Below, piece after piece: positions 55,607 through 64,000 of a stretch of DNA of 64,000 nucleotides. Below the pieces are notes generated by a model that made no database searches, was not told the origin of the DNA, and saw nothing but the letters and a program-made list of their open reading frames with translations. Position numbers and translations under genes: made by a program. Origin of the DNA: JACCWP01 sp963785115 (GTDB lineage: Bacteria; Actinomycetota; Actinomycetes; Propionibacteriales; Nocardioidaceae); contig CAWATY010000004.1 in the NCBI GenBank assembly GCA_963785115.1, positions 1 through 64,000 on the forward strand, given 5' to 3'. Every line of letters starts with the position of its first letter. Position 1 is the stretch's first letter.

Positions 55607-55870
55607 ATGTGCCTGGGAATCCCCGGACGGGTGGTCGAGATGGTCGACGGCTACGGCGACCAGCTGGCCCTGGTCGACGTCGTCGGCGCTCACAAACGGG
55701 TCAACATCGGCATGCTCGACTCCGCGCCGGCCCCCGGACAGTGGGTGCTCATCCACATGGGCTTCGCGGTCGAGACCGTCGACGAGGCAGGCGCCGAGAA
55801 GGCTATGGCGGGGCTGGAGATGATGGGGCGCCCGCGGGACCGCTCAGACGAGTCCGAGCCGGCCCCGTGA
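55607..55870 (+). CDS. hypC: HypC/HupF-family hydrogenase chaperone (copy 1)
   Basis: The 87-aa chaperone begins MCLGIPGRVVEMVDGYGDQL with the essential Cys2. It has VDVVGAHKRVNIGMLDSAPA and GQWVLIHMGFAVETVDEAGA. HypC ferries the Fe(CN)2CO group with HypD and holds the large-subunit precursor. A second HypC lies at 58207 with a different sequence, so the two may divide carrier and large-subunit chaperone roles. It overlaps hypF by four bases. Confidence 0.93.
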   Translation: MCLGIPGRVVEMVDGYGDQLALVDVVGAHKRVNIGMLDSAPAPGQWVLIHMGFAVETVDEAGAEKAMAGLEMMGRPRDRSDESEPAP

Positions 55871-58182
55871 CGACCCTGCGAGCTCGGGCTCGCTTCCACG
55901 TCACGGGCGTCGTGCAAGGCGTCGGCTTCCGTCCGTTCGTCTACGTGACCGCCACCGGCCTCGGCTTGTCCGGGTCGGTCGCCAACGGCCCACACGGTGT
56001 CGACGTGGAGGTCGAGGGCGACCCGGCAGATGTCGCGGAGCTGGGCCGGCGACTGTCCCGCGACGCACCGCCGCTGGCGGTTGTCGAGGAAGTGGTCGCG
56101 ACCGAGCTGCCCGTGGCCGGTGGCACCGGGTTCGTGATCGCCGAGTCCGACCGCAGCCTCACCGGTGGGGTCCGTACGCTCGCCGGCCCTGACGTCGCCA
56201 CCTGCGACGACTGCCTGCGGGAGCTCGCCGACCCGGCGGACCGCCGCTACCGGCACCCGTTCATCTCCTGCACCAGCTGCGGGCCGCGGTTCAGCATCAT
56301 CCGCGAGCTGCCCTACGACCGCCCCACGACCACGATGGCCGGTTTCCCGATGTGTGACGCGTGCCGGGCGGAGTACACCGACCCCACCGACCGCCGCTTC
56401 CACGCCCAGCCGATCGCGTGTCCCGACTGCGGCCCGGTGCTCGAGCTGGTCCGCGACGGTGCCGAACCGGTTCGCGGCGACGTGGCGCTGCGGGCGACGC
56501 GGCTGCTGCTCGCCAAGGGATCCGTCGTCGCGGTCAAGGGCCTCGGTGGCTACCACCTCGCCTGCGACGCACGCGACGAGCATGCCGTTGCCGAGCTGCG
56601 CCGCCGCAAGCGGCGGGGCGACAAGCCCTTTGCGATCATGGTCCGCGACCTGGCCGCCGCCCGGACGCACGTCGACGTCGACGACGCCGAGGCCGCGCTG
56701 CTCACCGGCTCCCGCCGCCCGGTGGTGCTGCTGGCCCGCCGCGGGGGCGAGCAGGGTCTGGCCGACGGCGTGGCCCCGCGCAACCCCGACCTGGGCGTGC
56801 TGCTCCCCTACACGCCGGTGCATGCGCTGCTGCTCGAGCCCGGCGACGACGGCGCGCCGGAGGTCCTGGTGATGACGTCGGGCAACCTCGGCGGCGAGCC
56901 GATCGCCTACCGCGACGACGACGCCGAGACCCGGCTGGCACCACTGGTGGATGCCTGGCTGCGCCACGACCGGCCGATCCACGTGCCGGTCGACGACTCG
57001 GTGAGCCGGGTCGTCGGCGGCCGCGAGGCGCCGGTGCGGCGTTCACGCGGGTACGCCCCGCTGCCGGTCGCGCTCCCGCCCACCCTGGACGTGACCGTGC
57101 CACCGACGCTGGCGGTCGGCGCCGACCTCAAGAACACCTGCGCGGTCGCCGAGGGCGGCTACGCCTGGCTCAGCCAGCACGTCGGCGACATGGACGACCT
57201 GGCGACGCTGGAGGCGTTCGGGGCCTCCGCGACCCACCTGCAGGCACTGGTCGGCGTCACCCCCGAGCACCTGGTGGCCGACGCGCACCCGGGCTACCGC
57301 TCGTCCGGCTGGGCCCGCCGGCACGCGGGTGGCCGGCCGCTGCGCACCGTCCATCACCACCACGCGCACGTGGCCGCGGTGATGGGCGAGCACGGCCTCG
57401 ACGGCCGCGAGCCCGTCATCGGCGTCGCGTTCGACGGCACCGGCTACGGCACCGACGGCGCGGTGTGGGGCGGCGAGGTGCTGGTGGCCGACTACAAGGG
57501 CTTCCGACGGGCCGCGCACCTGGGATACGTCCCGCTCCCCGGCGGTGACGCCAGCGTGCACCGCCCGTACCGGATGGCGCTCGCCCACCTGTGGAGCGCC
57601 GCCGTGCCGTGGGACGCCGATCTCCCGGCGGTGCGGGCATGCCCGGAGGCGGAGCGCGGCGTGCTCACCCACCAGCTGGCCAGCGGGTTCGGCACCGTGC
57701 CGACCTCGAGCATGGGCCGGCTGTTCGATGCCGTCGCGTCGCTCAGCGACGTCCGGCACGAGGTCGACTACGAGGCCGAGGCCGCGATCGAGCTCGAGGG
57801 GCTCGCCCGGGGCGTCGGCGAGGTCGGCGCGTACGCGTTCGGCCTGGTGGCCCATGACGGCGAGCCGCTCGTGGCCGACCCGGGGCCGGTGGTCCGCGCG
57901 GTCGTGGCCGACCGGCGGGCTGGGGTGGAGGCTTCGGTCATCGCCGCCCGCTTCCACGCCGGCGTCTGTGCGCTGGTGCACGCCCTGGCCGACCGGGTGC
58001 GTGCCGACACCGGGCTCGGCACGGTCGTGCTGGGTGGCGGCGTCTTCGCCAACGCGCTGCTGCTGTCGGCGGTGCGCCGGCGGCTGACCGACGACGACTT
58101 CACCGTGCTGAGCCCGGAGCAGGTCCCCGCCAACGACGGGGGCATCGCGCTGGGGCAGCTGTTGGTGGCGGCACAAGGCTGA
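55867..58182 (+). CDS. hypF: Carbamoyltransferase HypF
   Basis: The 771-aa enzyme starts at GTG 55867. Domains in order: acylphosphatase (VTGVVQGVGFRPFVYVTATG); two Cys4 zinc fingers (CDDCLRELADPADRRYRH to CTSCGPRF, and CDACRAEY to CPDCGPVL); a YrdC-like domain (AVKGLGGYHLACDARDEHAV, RRKRRGDKPFAIMVRDLAAA); and a Kae1-like domain (HHHHAHVAAVMGEHGLDG, GVAFDGTGYGTDGAVWGGEV). It converts carbamoyl phosphate to the thiocarboxamide on HypE that becomes cyanide. It is complete and of normal length. Confidence 0.96.
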   Translation: MTTLRARARFHVTGVVQGVGFRPFVYVTATGLGLSGSVANGPHGVDVEVEGDPADVAELGRRLSRDAPPLAVVEEVVATELPVAGGTGFVIAESDRSLTGGVRTLAGPDVATCDDCLRELADPADRRYRHPFISCTSCGPRFSIIRELPYDRPTTTMAGFPMCDACRAEYTDPTDRRFHAQPIACPDCGPVLELVRDGAEPVRGDVALRATRLLLAKGSVVAVKGLGGYHLACDARDEHAVAELRRRKRRGDKPFAIMVRDLAAARTHVDVDDAEAALLTGSRRPVVLLARRGGEQGLADGVAPRNPDLGVLLPYTPVHALLLEPGDDGAPEVLVMTSGNLGGEPIAYRDDDAETRLAPLVDAWLRHDRPIHVPVDDSVSRVVGGREAPVRRSRGYAPLPVALPPTLDVTVPPTLAVGADLKNTCAVAEGGYAWLSQHVGDMDDLATLEAFGASATHLQALVGVTPEHLVADAHPGYRSSGWARRHAGGRPLRTVHHHHAHVAAVMGEHGLDGREPVIGVAFDGTGYGTDGAVWGGEVLVADYKGFRRAAHLGYVPLPGGDASVHRPYRMALAHLWSAAVPWDADLPAVRACPEAERGVLTHQLASGFGTVPTSSMGRLFDAVASLSDVRHEVDYEAEAAIELEGLARGVGEVGAYAFGLVAHDGEPLVADPGPVVRAVVADRRAGVEASVIAARFHAGVCALVHALADRVRADTGLGTVVLGGGVFANALLLSAVRRRLTDDDFTVLSPEQVPANDGGIALGQLLVAAQG

Positions 58183-58206
58183 CCGGACAAGACGAGAGGA
58201 AACGAC

Positions 58207-58515
58207 ATGTGCCTTGCGGTACCGGGGCGGGTCGACGCGCTGACGTCGCGCGACGACACGCTGATGGCCGAGGTGGACTTCGGGGGGGTGCGCAAGGACG
58301 TGTGCTGCGAGTACATCCCCGACGTGCAGACCGGCGACTACGTGATCGTGCACGTGGGCTTCGCGATCCAGCGGCTCGACGAGGAGTCAGCGCTGAAGAC
58401 GCTCGCGGAGTTCGAAACCATGGGGATCCTGGAGGAGGAGTTCGGCGACCAGGTCGCCATCGCCGCCCGCCAGGCCGGCGTGGAGGTTCCCGACAGCCGA
58501 GGAGGCCAGCGATGA
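58207..58515 (+). CDS. hypC: HypC-family hydrogenase chaperone (copy 2)
   Basis: The 102-aa product begins MCLAVPGRVDALTSRDDTLM and continues VDFGGVRKDVCCEYIPDVQT, GDYVIVHVGFAIQRLDEESA. It is longer than copy 1 and has an extra VCCEY cysteine pair. It overlaps hypD by four bases, the usual hypC-hypD pairing, so this copy is the likelier partner of HypD. Confidence 0.93.
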   Translation: MCLAVPGRVDALTSRDDTLMAEVDFGGVRKDVCCEYIPDVQTGDYVIVHVGFAIQRLDEESALKTLAEFETMGILEEEFGDQVAIAARQAGVEVPDSRGGQR

Positions 58516-59639
58516 AGTACCTGGACGAGTTCAGCAACCCCGACCTGGCCAAGCGGCTGCTCGACCAGATCCACGCGGCCACGACCGGGCAGTGGGCGAT
58601 CATGGAGGTCTGCGGCGGGCAGACCCACTCGATCATCCGGCACGGTATCGACCAGCTGCTGCCGAGCGGCATCGAGATGATCCACGGCCCCGGCTGTCCC
58701 GTGTGTGTGACGCCGCTCGAGGTCATCGACAAGGCGCTGGCCATCGCGCAGCGGCCGGACGTGATCTTCTGCTCCTTCGGCGACATGCTCCGGGTGCCGG
58801 GCAGCAGCGAGGACCTGTTCCGGGTCAAGAGCGCCGGCGGCGACGTACGGGTCGTCTACTCGCCACTGGACGCGCTGACCATCGCCCGCGAGAACCCGGA
58901 CCGGCAGGTCGTGTTCTTCGGCATCGGTTTCGAGACCACGGCGCCGGCGAACGCGATGACCGTCTACCAGGCAAAGAAGCTGGGGGTGCCCAACTTCTCG
59001 CTGCTGGTGTCGCACGTCCTGGTGCCGCCTGCCGTCGCGGCGATCATGGAGTCGCCCACCTGCCGGGTCCAGGCGTTCCTGGCCGCCGGGCACGTGTGCA
59101 GCGTGATGGGGACCCAGGAGTACCCGCCGCTGACCGAGAAGTACGAGGTGCCGATCGTCGTCACCGGGTTCGAGCCGCTGGACATTCTCGAGGGCATCCG
59201 CAAGACCGTGCTGCAGCTGGAGTCCGGGCGGCACGAGCTGGAGAACGCCTATCCCCGCGCGGTGCAGGCGGCCGGCAACCCGGCGGCGCGCGCGATGCTC
59301 GAGGACGTCTTCGAGGTCACCGACCGTGCGTGGCGCGGGATCGGGATGATCCCCGGCAGCGGGTGGCGGCTCTCCGACACCTACCGCGAGTGGGACGCCG
59401 AGGCCCGCTTCGACGTCGGCAGCATCCACACCGACGAGTCCGCGATCTGCCGCTCCGGCGAGGTGCTGCAGGGCCTCATCAAGCCGCACGAGTGCGCGGC
59501 GTTCGGCAAGGAGTGCACGCCGCGCAACCCGCTCGGCGCCACCATGGTCTCGTCCGAGGGCGCCTGCGCGGCCTACTACCTCTACCGCCGGCTGTCGTCA
59601 CCGTCCACGCACTCCGAGCCGGTGGGGGCGTCGACATGA
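58512..59639 (+). CDS. hypD: Hydrogenase formation protein HypD
   Basis: The 375-aa iron-sulfur scaffold has the family motifs AIMEVCGGQTHSIIRHGIDQ, MIHGPGCPVCVTPLEVIDKA, VVFFGIGFETTAPANAMTVY and VTGFEPLDILEGIRKTVLQL. The [4Fe-4S] cysteines lie near the C-terminus (ICRSGEVLQGLIKPHECAAF, KECTPRNPLGATMVSSEGAC). It assembles Fe(CN)2CO with HypC. ATG 58512 lies behind GAGGAGG and it overlaps hypE by four bases. Confidence 0.96.
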   Translation: MKYLDEFSNPDLAKRLLDQIHAATTGQWAIMEVCGGQTHSIIRHGIDQLLPSGIEMIHGPGCPVCVTPLEVIDKALAIAQRPDVIFCSFGDMLRVPGSSEDLFRVKSAGGDVRVVYSPLDALTIARENPDRQVVFFGIGFETTAPANAMTVYQAKKLGVPNFSLLVSHVLVPPAVAAIMESPTCRVQAFLAAGHVCSVMGTQEYPPLTEKYEVPIVVTGFEPLDILEGIRKTVLQLESGRHELENAYPRAVQAAGNPAARAMLEDVFEVTDRAWRGIGMIPGSGWRLSDTYREWDAEARFDVGSIHTDESAICRSGEVLQGLIKPHECAAFGKECTPRNPLGATMVSSEGACAAYYLYRRLSSPSTHSEPVGAST

Positions 59640-60702
59640 CCGAGCAGGCCGCCCCGCTCGACTTCGACGGCTGGGTCTGTCCGGCGCCGCTGCGCGACTC
59701 CCCGACGATCCAGATGGGGCACGGCGGCGGCGGCGCGATGTCGGGCGAGCTGGTCGAGCACCTGTTCCTGCCGGCGTATGGTGCGGCGGCCGACGCCGGG
59801 ATGGGCGACTCGGCGGTGGTGGAGGTACCCGCGGGCCGGCTGGCGTTCTCGACCGACTCGTACGTGGTGAAGCCGCTGTTCTTCCCCGGCGGCTCGATCG
59901 GCGACCTGGCCGTCAACGGCACCGTCAACGACCTCGCGATGTCGGGGGCACGGCCACTGGCCATGTCCACCGCCTTCATCCTGGAGGAGGGGACCGCGCT
60001 GGCGAGATCGGCCGGGTCGCGGAGGCGATCGGGCACGCGGCCGCCGTGGCCGGCGTCCGGCTGGTCACCGGCGACACGAAGGTCGTCGACGCGGGATCGG
60101 GCGACGGCGTCTTCGTCAACACCGCTGGGATCGGGATCGTCCCCGACGGCGTCGACATCGGTCCCACCCGGGCCCGTCCGGGCGACGTGGTCATCGTCAG
60201 CGGGGACATCGGGGTGCACGGTGTCGCGGTGATGAGCTGTCGGGAGGGCCTGCAGTTCGGCACGACCGTCGAGAGCGACAGCGCGCCGCTGGACGGGCTG
60301 GTGGGCGCGATGCTGGCCTCCGGCGGCGACGTGCACGTGCTGCGCGACCCCACCCGGGGCGGCGTCGCGGCGTCCCTCAACGAGATCGCCCGCAGCGCGG
60401 GGGTGGGGATCGAGCTGGTCGAGCGTGACCTGCCGATCCCGCAACCGGTGCTCGACGCCTGCGGGCTGCTCGGGCTCGACCCGCTCTACGTCGCCAACGA
60501 GGGCAAGCTGGTGGCGTTCGTCGCCCCCGACGACGCCGATGCGGTGCTCGAGGCGATGCGCGCGCACGAGCACGGCAAGGGCGCGGTGGCGATCGGCAGC
60601 TGCGTCGAGGCGCACCCGGGCATGGTCGTCACCCGCACCGGGCTCGGCGGCACCCGCGTCGTCGACCTGCCGCTCGGTGAGCAGCTGCCGCGGATCTGCT
60701 GA
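59636..60702 (+). pseudogene. hypE: hypE, interrupted by a single-base frameshift
   Basis: HypE dehydrates the thiocarbamate on its C-terminal Cys to give the cyanide ligands. The N-terminal half reads normally from ATG 59636 (DSPTIQMGHGGGGAMSGELV, FSTDSYVVKPLFFPGGSIGD, LAVNGTVNDLAMSGARPLAM). At about 60002-60004 the frame breaks after EEGTALA. One added G in CTGGCGAGATCGG restores ALAEIGRVAEAIGHAAAVAG and joins the rest (VRLVTGDTKVVDAGSGDGVF, VLRDPTRGGVAASLNEIARS), which ends with the canonical PRIC tail at 60702. Read literally the gene gives two partial ORFs, 59636-60232 and about 60046-60702. Either an inactivating deletion or a sequence error is possible. Confidence 0.88.
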
Positions 60703-61455
60703 GTGCTCACCACCTCCGGCGAGGCGTTGTTCGCGCGGTACGCCTTTCCGCCGAACGACCTCGGGCACTGCGGGCCGCCCGGCGCCGAGGTGCTGCTGGC
60801 GGGTGGCGCATCTGGCGTCAGCGACCCGGCGCTGAGGGAGCGGGCACCGCAGTTCGACGGCGCCTGGCCGTACCTGCGACTGCTCGCCACCACCGCCGGG
60901 GTCGACGATGCGCTGGACGCGCAGGTGGTGGCGGCGTACTGGCGCGGCGGCAATCTGCTGGACCACGTCGACACCGACGCCTTCACCGCGGCGGTCCTGC
61001 ACAGCTTCGGTGACCAGCCCGGCGTCCGCGAGCGGCTGGCCGAGGCTCCCGAGGTGGCGACCACCGGCCCCGGCCACGCGTTCCACGTGTTCGTCGTCTA
61101 CCCGTGGGTGGGGATGCTGGGCTCGGCCAGCGACGTGCCGCGGTCGGTGCTGGACAGCTGCCGGGTGCGGTGGGGCACCGTCAAGGCGGTGCACGACGAG
61201 ACCGCCACCGTCGGGTGCCGGCCGCTGACCTGGGACGGCCGCGCGCTGGGCCTCGGCCCCGAGCGGGTCGAGACGTTCCGGTGGTCGCGCGACCGGCACG
61301 CGTTCGTCCGTCAGCTGCAGCCCGGCGACCACGTGTCGCTGCACTGGGACTGGGTCTGTGACCGGCTGGACGACGACGACGTCACCGAGCTGACCGACCG
61401 GACGCTCCGGCAGCTGAGTGCCACCAACCGTTGGCTCGAGGCGCGTCAGGAGTAG
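60703..61455 (+). CDS. DUF6390 family protein
   Basis: The 250-aa product starts at GTG 60703, on the base after the hypE stop. It reads GEALFARYAFPPNDLGHCGP, then DGAWPYLRLLATTAGVDDAL, HAFHVFVVYPWVGMLGSASD and SLHWDWVCDRLDDDDVTELT. It is mixed alpha/beta with no recognised catalytic motif. I recall this family as linked to hypE in actinobacterial hydrogenase clusters, so a maturation or quality-control role is plausible but unproven. Its last 10 bases overlap the convergent hydrolase gene. Confidence 0.78.
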   Translation: MLTTSGEALFARYAFPPNDLGHCGPPGAEVLLAGGASGVSDPALRERAPQFDGAWPYLRLLATTAGVDDALDAQVVAAYWRGGNLLDHVDTDAFTAAVLHSFGDQPGVRERLAEAPEVATTGPGHAFHVFVVYPWVGMLGSASDVPRSVLDSCRVRWGTVKAVHDETATVGCRPLTWDGRALGLGPERVETFRWSRDRHAFVRQLQPGDHVSLHWDWVCDRLDDDDVTELTDRTLRQLSATNRWLEARQE

Positions 61456-62363
61456 CTGCGGACCCAGTCGACGACCACGCCTGCGTACGCGGCCGGCTCC
61501 TCGCCGTGGCAGAAGTGCCCCGACTCGTCCAGCCAGACCACCTCGCCCTCCTCGGCCGTGGCGTTGACGATCTCGATCGTGTCGTCGTCGAGGACCGGGT
61601 CGTAGAGCCCCGCCACCAGCAGCAGCGGCACCCGCAGATCGGCCACCCGGTGCAGCAACGGCTCGAGCAGCTGCGGGTCCGCCCGCAGCCGGGCGGCGGC
61701 CGCGTTCCCTCGGTCGCGGACATCGGCGGGGAGCGCGGTCGACGGCAGCAGCCCGGACAGGTCGGCGAGCCAGTGCTGTTGGTGCACGTAGACCTCGGGT
61801 CGTCGCGGCCCCAGCGCCGCCATCAGGCGGCCCTGCGTCTCGACGGCCTGCGTCGTCGCGGGGACACCGTGCTCGACCAGGTCCCGGGCCTCGTCCGCCT
61901 CGGACGCGCCGGTCTCCTCGAGCACCGGTACAGCCGCGGCGAGCAGGGCGGTGGCGCCGCGGGTCCAGTCCAGCAACGGGTTCTCCAGCGCGAGCCCGCG
62001 CACCCGGTCGGGGTGCGCCAGGGCGTACCGCAGCGCGATCCGTCCGCCGAAGGAGTGTCCGAGCACCGCCCAGGACTCGATCCCGAGCAGCTCCCGCACC
62101 GCGTCGAGGTCGTCGACGCTGCTCGTCTCGGTGAGGTCGTCGGTGTCGGCCAGCGGGTCGGAGAACAGGCTGCCGCGCTGGTCGACCGCCACCAGCCGCA
62201 CGTCCGTGCCGAGGTGTCGGGCCTGGTGGTGCACGAAGTCGTAGCTGCCCTGGCCGGGGCCGCCGTGCACGAACAGCACGGCGGGTGCGGACGGGTGCCC
62301 GTGCTCGATGACGTGCAGCCGGGTGCCCCGGACTCCGAACAGGCGGCCGGGCGGGTCGATCAC
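61446..62363 (-). CDS. Alpha/beta hydrolase, proline iminopeptidase-like
   Basis: The 305-aa enzyme has the oxyanion segment VLFVHGGPGQGSYDFVHHQA and VDQRGSLFSDPLAD. The nucleophile elbow is WAVLGHSFGGRIALRYALAH (Ser), with a catalytic Asp in VAGLYDPVLDDDTI and His in DESGHFCHGEEPA. HGGPG and DQRG are typical of proline iminopeptidases and related hydrolases. GTG 62363 is the annotated start. It overlaps the DUF6390 gene tail to tail and is probably unrelated to the hydrogenase. Confidence 0.9.
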   Translation of the reverse strand: MIDPPGRLFGVRGTRLHVIEHGHPSAPAVLFVHGGPGQGSYDFVHHQARHLGTDVRLVAVDQRGSLFSDPLADTDDLTETSSVDDLDAVRELLGIESWAVLGHSFGGRIALRYALAHPDRVRGLALENPLLDWTRGATALLAAAVPVLEETGASEADEARDLVEHGVPATTQAVETQGRLMAALGPRRPEVYVHQQHWLADLSGLLPSTALPADVRDRGNAAAARLRADPQLLEPLLHRVADLRVPLLLVAGLYDPVLDDDTIEIVNATAEEGEVVWLDESGHFCHGEEPAAYAGVVVDWVRSYS

Positions 62364-62490
62364 GCGGCGACCCTCTCACGGCGACGTCCCGCAGGGCACC
62401 GGGCGGCGGTCGGGTCGTTCACGCGGCCGTTCGGGCCTTTCTGGCCCGGTGGGGGCGGTCGCGCCCCGGCTCGGCACTAGCGTGCGACAG

Positions 62491-64000
62491 ATGCCCCCTC
62501 TTGTGCGGATCTGGCCGTGGCAGCGGCGGTCGCGGCCACCGCGCGGGCTGGTCGCGGAGCTGCAGAGCGGCCATCGGGCCACGGTGTGGACGCTGCTGGC
62601 CGTGCTCGTGCTCAGCCTGGTGTCGTCGGGCTACCTGCTCGTCCTGAGCCAGCCGCGCGTCGTCAGGCTCACCGAGCTCACCGCCCAGTCCCGGATCGCC
62701 TTCGTCGCGATGCTCGACCAGGAGACGGGAGTCCGTGGTTGGCTCGCCACCGGCAACATGGACTTCCTGGAGCCGTACGCCCAGGGCCAGCGGGACTGGG
62801 CGGCCGCCAGCGTGGCGCTGCAGAGCCCGGCGGTGCCGGACGAGATCCGGGCCGACGTCGTGGACATGCTGCTCTCCCACCAGGAGTGGGAGGAATGGGC
62901 GGAGCAGGCCACCGTGATGACGGTGACGCAAGCCGACCGGGCGGATGGCACGCTGACCGACTTCCTGCTCGTGGGCAAGGACCTCTTCGACCGCTACCGC
63001 GAGGCGCAGACTGACAGCACCGACGTGCTGAAGGCCGATCGGGACGCGGCGCTCGCGACCCAACAGCGCGCACTTCTGGCGGTGCTGGTCTGTACGCTCG
63101 CGCTGCTCGCCTTTGCGGCAGCGCTGGCTTTCCATCGCGGGCGACGCGTCCGGCGCACCGTGCTGGCACCCATGACCCGGCTGCTCTCGACCATCGGCGA
63201 CCTGCGCAGCGGTGACCTCACCGCCCGCATCGAGCCCGCCGGCGTGACCGAGCTCGACTCGGTGGGTGCCGCACTCGCCGAGCTGGCCACCGACCTGCAG
63301 CAGGCGGGCGAGGACGCGGCTGCCCGCGAGGGGCGACTCACCCTGTTGGCGTCCCGGTTCGAGACGGTGGTGCGGGTGACGCGGGAGACCTCCGCGAGCC
63401 TGAACAACCGGTACGTCTCGGAGACGGTGGCCGCGGCCGCCGCCGACCTGCTCGGCGCGCCCACGACGCTGTGGGTGCGCGGTGTCGACGGGTTGTTCCT
63501 GGCAACCCGGCGCAGCAGCGACCCGCACGGCACTGTCCCGCCGTCGAGCGTGGTCGCCCCGGCGCTGGTGGCAACGGTCGCCGCCGATGCCCGCCCGGCC
63601 GGCGACGGCGGGTGCTGGGCCTACCCGATGGTGCTGGCGGGCATGGTCGTGGGTGTGCTCGAGATGTCAGGCCCGCCCGTCGACGAGGACGTCGAGACCG
63701 TGCTGGAGGCGTTGCTGTCGACTGCGGCTGCGGCCCTCGAGGCCGCCCGGCTGCACAGCTCGGTGCGTGAGCTCGCCGACGTCGACGCGCTCACCCAGCT
63801 GCCCAACCGGCGCCGGCTCGAGGCAGACCTCGAGGCGGAGTGGGAACGCGCCCGACGGTACTCGCGCCCGCTCAGCTTCGTCATGCTCGACCTCGACTCC
63901 TTCAAGCAGCTGAACGACAACTACGGGCACCTCGTCGGCGACACCGTCCTGCACGAGGTGGCGACGGCAGTCGCCTCGGTGCTGCGCACCAGCGACACCG
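62491..64000 (+). CDS. Membrane GGDEF-domain protein (diguanylate cyclase), truncated by window edge
   Basis: ATG 62491 lies seven bases after a -10-like TAGCGT. The reading frame is open to the last base. The visible roughly 503 residues hold a first membrane helix (VWTLLAVLVLSLVSSGYLLV), then a CHASE3-like extracytoplasmic region (QSRIAFVAMLDQETGVRGWL). A second helix (ALLAVLVCTLALLAFAAALA) is followed by a HAMP-like segment (TRLLSTIGDLRSGDLTARIE), a GAF-like domain and the start of GGDEF (DVDALTQLPNRRRLEADLEA, VMLDLDSFKQLNDNYGHLVG). The GGDEF motif itself lies past the edge, so activity and any EAL domain cannot be judged. It probably signals through cyclic di-GMP. Confidence 0.88.
   Translation, partial: MPPLVRIWPWQRRSRPPRGLVAELQSGHRATVWTLLAVLVLSLVSSGYLLVLSQPRVVRLTELTAQSRIAFVAMLDQETGVRGWLATGNMDFLEPYAQGQRDWAAASVALQSPAVPDEIRADVVDMLLSHQEWEEWAEQATVMTVTQADRADGTLTDFLLVGKDLFDRYREAQTDSTDVLKADRDAALATQQRALLAVLVCTLALLAFAAALAFHRGRRVRRTVLAPMTRLLSTIGDLRSGDLTARIEPAGVTELDSVGAALAELATDLQQAGEDAAAREGRLTLLASRFETVVRVTRETSASLNNRYVSETVAAAAADLLGAPTTLWVRGVDGLFLATRRSSDPHGTVPPSSVVAPALVATVAADARPAGDGGCWAYPMVLAGMVVGVLEMSGPPVDEDVETVLEALLSTAAAALEAARLHSSVRELADVDALTQLPNRRRLEADLEAEWERARRYSRPLSFVMLDLDSFKQLNDNYGHLVGDTVLHEVATAVASVLRTSDT

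Noticed and set aside
59479..62379. 966-aa minus-strand ORF opposite hypE and DUF6390
   Set aside because: Its translation is shadow sequence of hypE, DUF6390 and, in another frame, the hydrolase; no domain is recognisable.

Overview
The window is high-GC (about 70 percent) DNA with dense GTG/ATG starts, ATGA/GTGA/TGATG gene overlaps, leaderless-type promoters, DUF222/HNH (13E12-type) genes and a group 1h hydrogenase locus. Together these point to a free-living soil actinobacterium of the Nocardioides/Propionibacteriales type. That assignment is inferred from gene content, not from a marker gene. No rRNA, tRNA, CRISPR array or recognisable insertion sequence was seen.

Layout. 1-2.6 kb: a flavin/F420 oxidoreductase and two decayed secreted-protein genes (DUF6318-like lipoprotein, PKD protein). 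2.6-4.1 kb: a frameshifted DUF222/HNH gene behind a LexA-like box. 4.1-16 kb: a GntR regulator and small monooxygenase divergent from a long overlapping operon. This carries an atypical Nramp-fold transporter, a small membrane protein, an FAH-family dehydratase, 2,5-dioxovalerate-type aldehyde dehydrogenase, IlvD/Edd dehydratase, a U32-like protein and a GlcD-type FAD dehydrogenase, followed by DhaK-DhaL-DhaM. The enzymes match the non-phosphorylating (Weimberg-type) route from a pentonate to 2-oxoglutarate. 16-28.5 kb: aminopeptidase N, gamma-carbonic anhydrase, a large secreted M6-like protease, a lytic transglycosylase with collagen-like repeats, a zinc alcohol dehydrogenase, a NYN-like protein, a DHFR-like reductase and an RTX protein. 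28.6-30.8 kb: an intact DUF222/HNH paralogue, again behind a LexA-like box at exactly the same spacing, then another decayed secreted-protein gene.

30.9-41 kb: a DUF72 protein, then a six-gene operon (tetR, polyamine-type ABC transporter, flavin amine oxidase) divergent from a CoA ligase and an acyl-CoA dehydrogenase, with a TetR-like palindrome between. 41-44 kb: a RecQ helicase fused to a phosphoribosyltransferase-like domain, and a cation efflux protein with a tandem mini-ORF leader.

44-61.5 kb: a two-component system followed by the main system of the window, a group 1h (high-affinity, H2-scavenging type) [NiFe] hydrogenase locus. Order: hypA, hypB, hhyS, hhyL, NifU/Rieske protein, DUF5947, DUF6084, a 449-aa unknown, a 39-aa DUF6893 microprotein, two disordered acidic proteins, maturation protease, hypC, hypF, second hypC, hypD, hypE, DUF6390. 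HypA/B insert nickel, HypC-F build the Fe(CN)2CO centre and the protease matures HhyL. The roles of the conserved DUF proteins between structural and maturation genes are not established. As given, hypE has a single-base frameshift, and DUF5947 and the first DUF222 gene look the same, so sequence quality should be checked before calling the hydrogenase non-functional.

The window ends with a convergent alpha/beta hydrolase and a GGDEF protein cut by the right edge.
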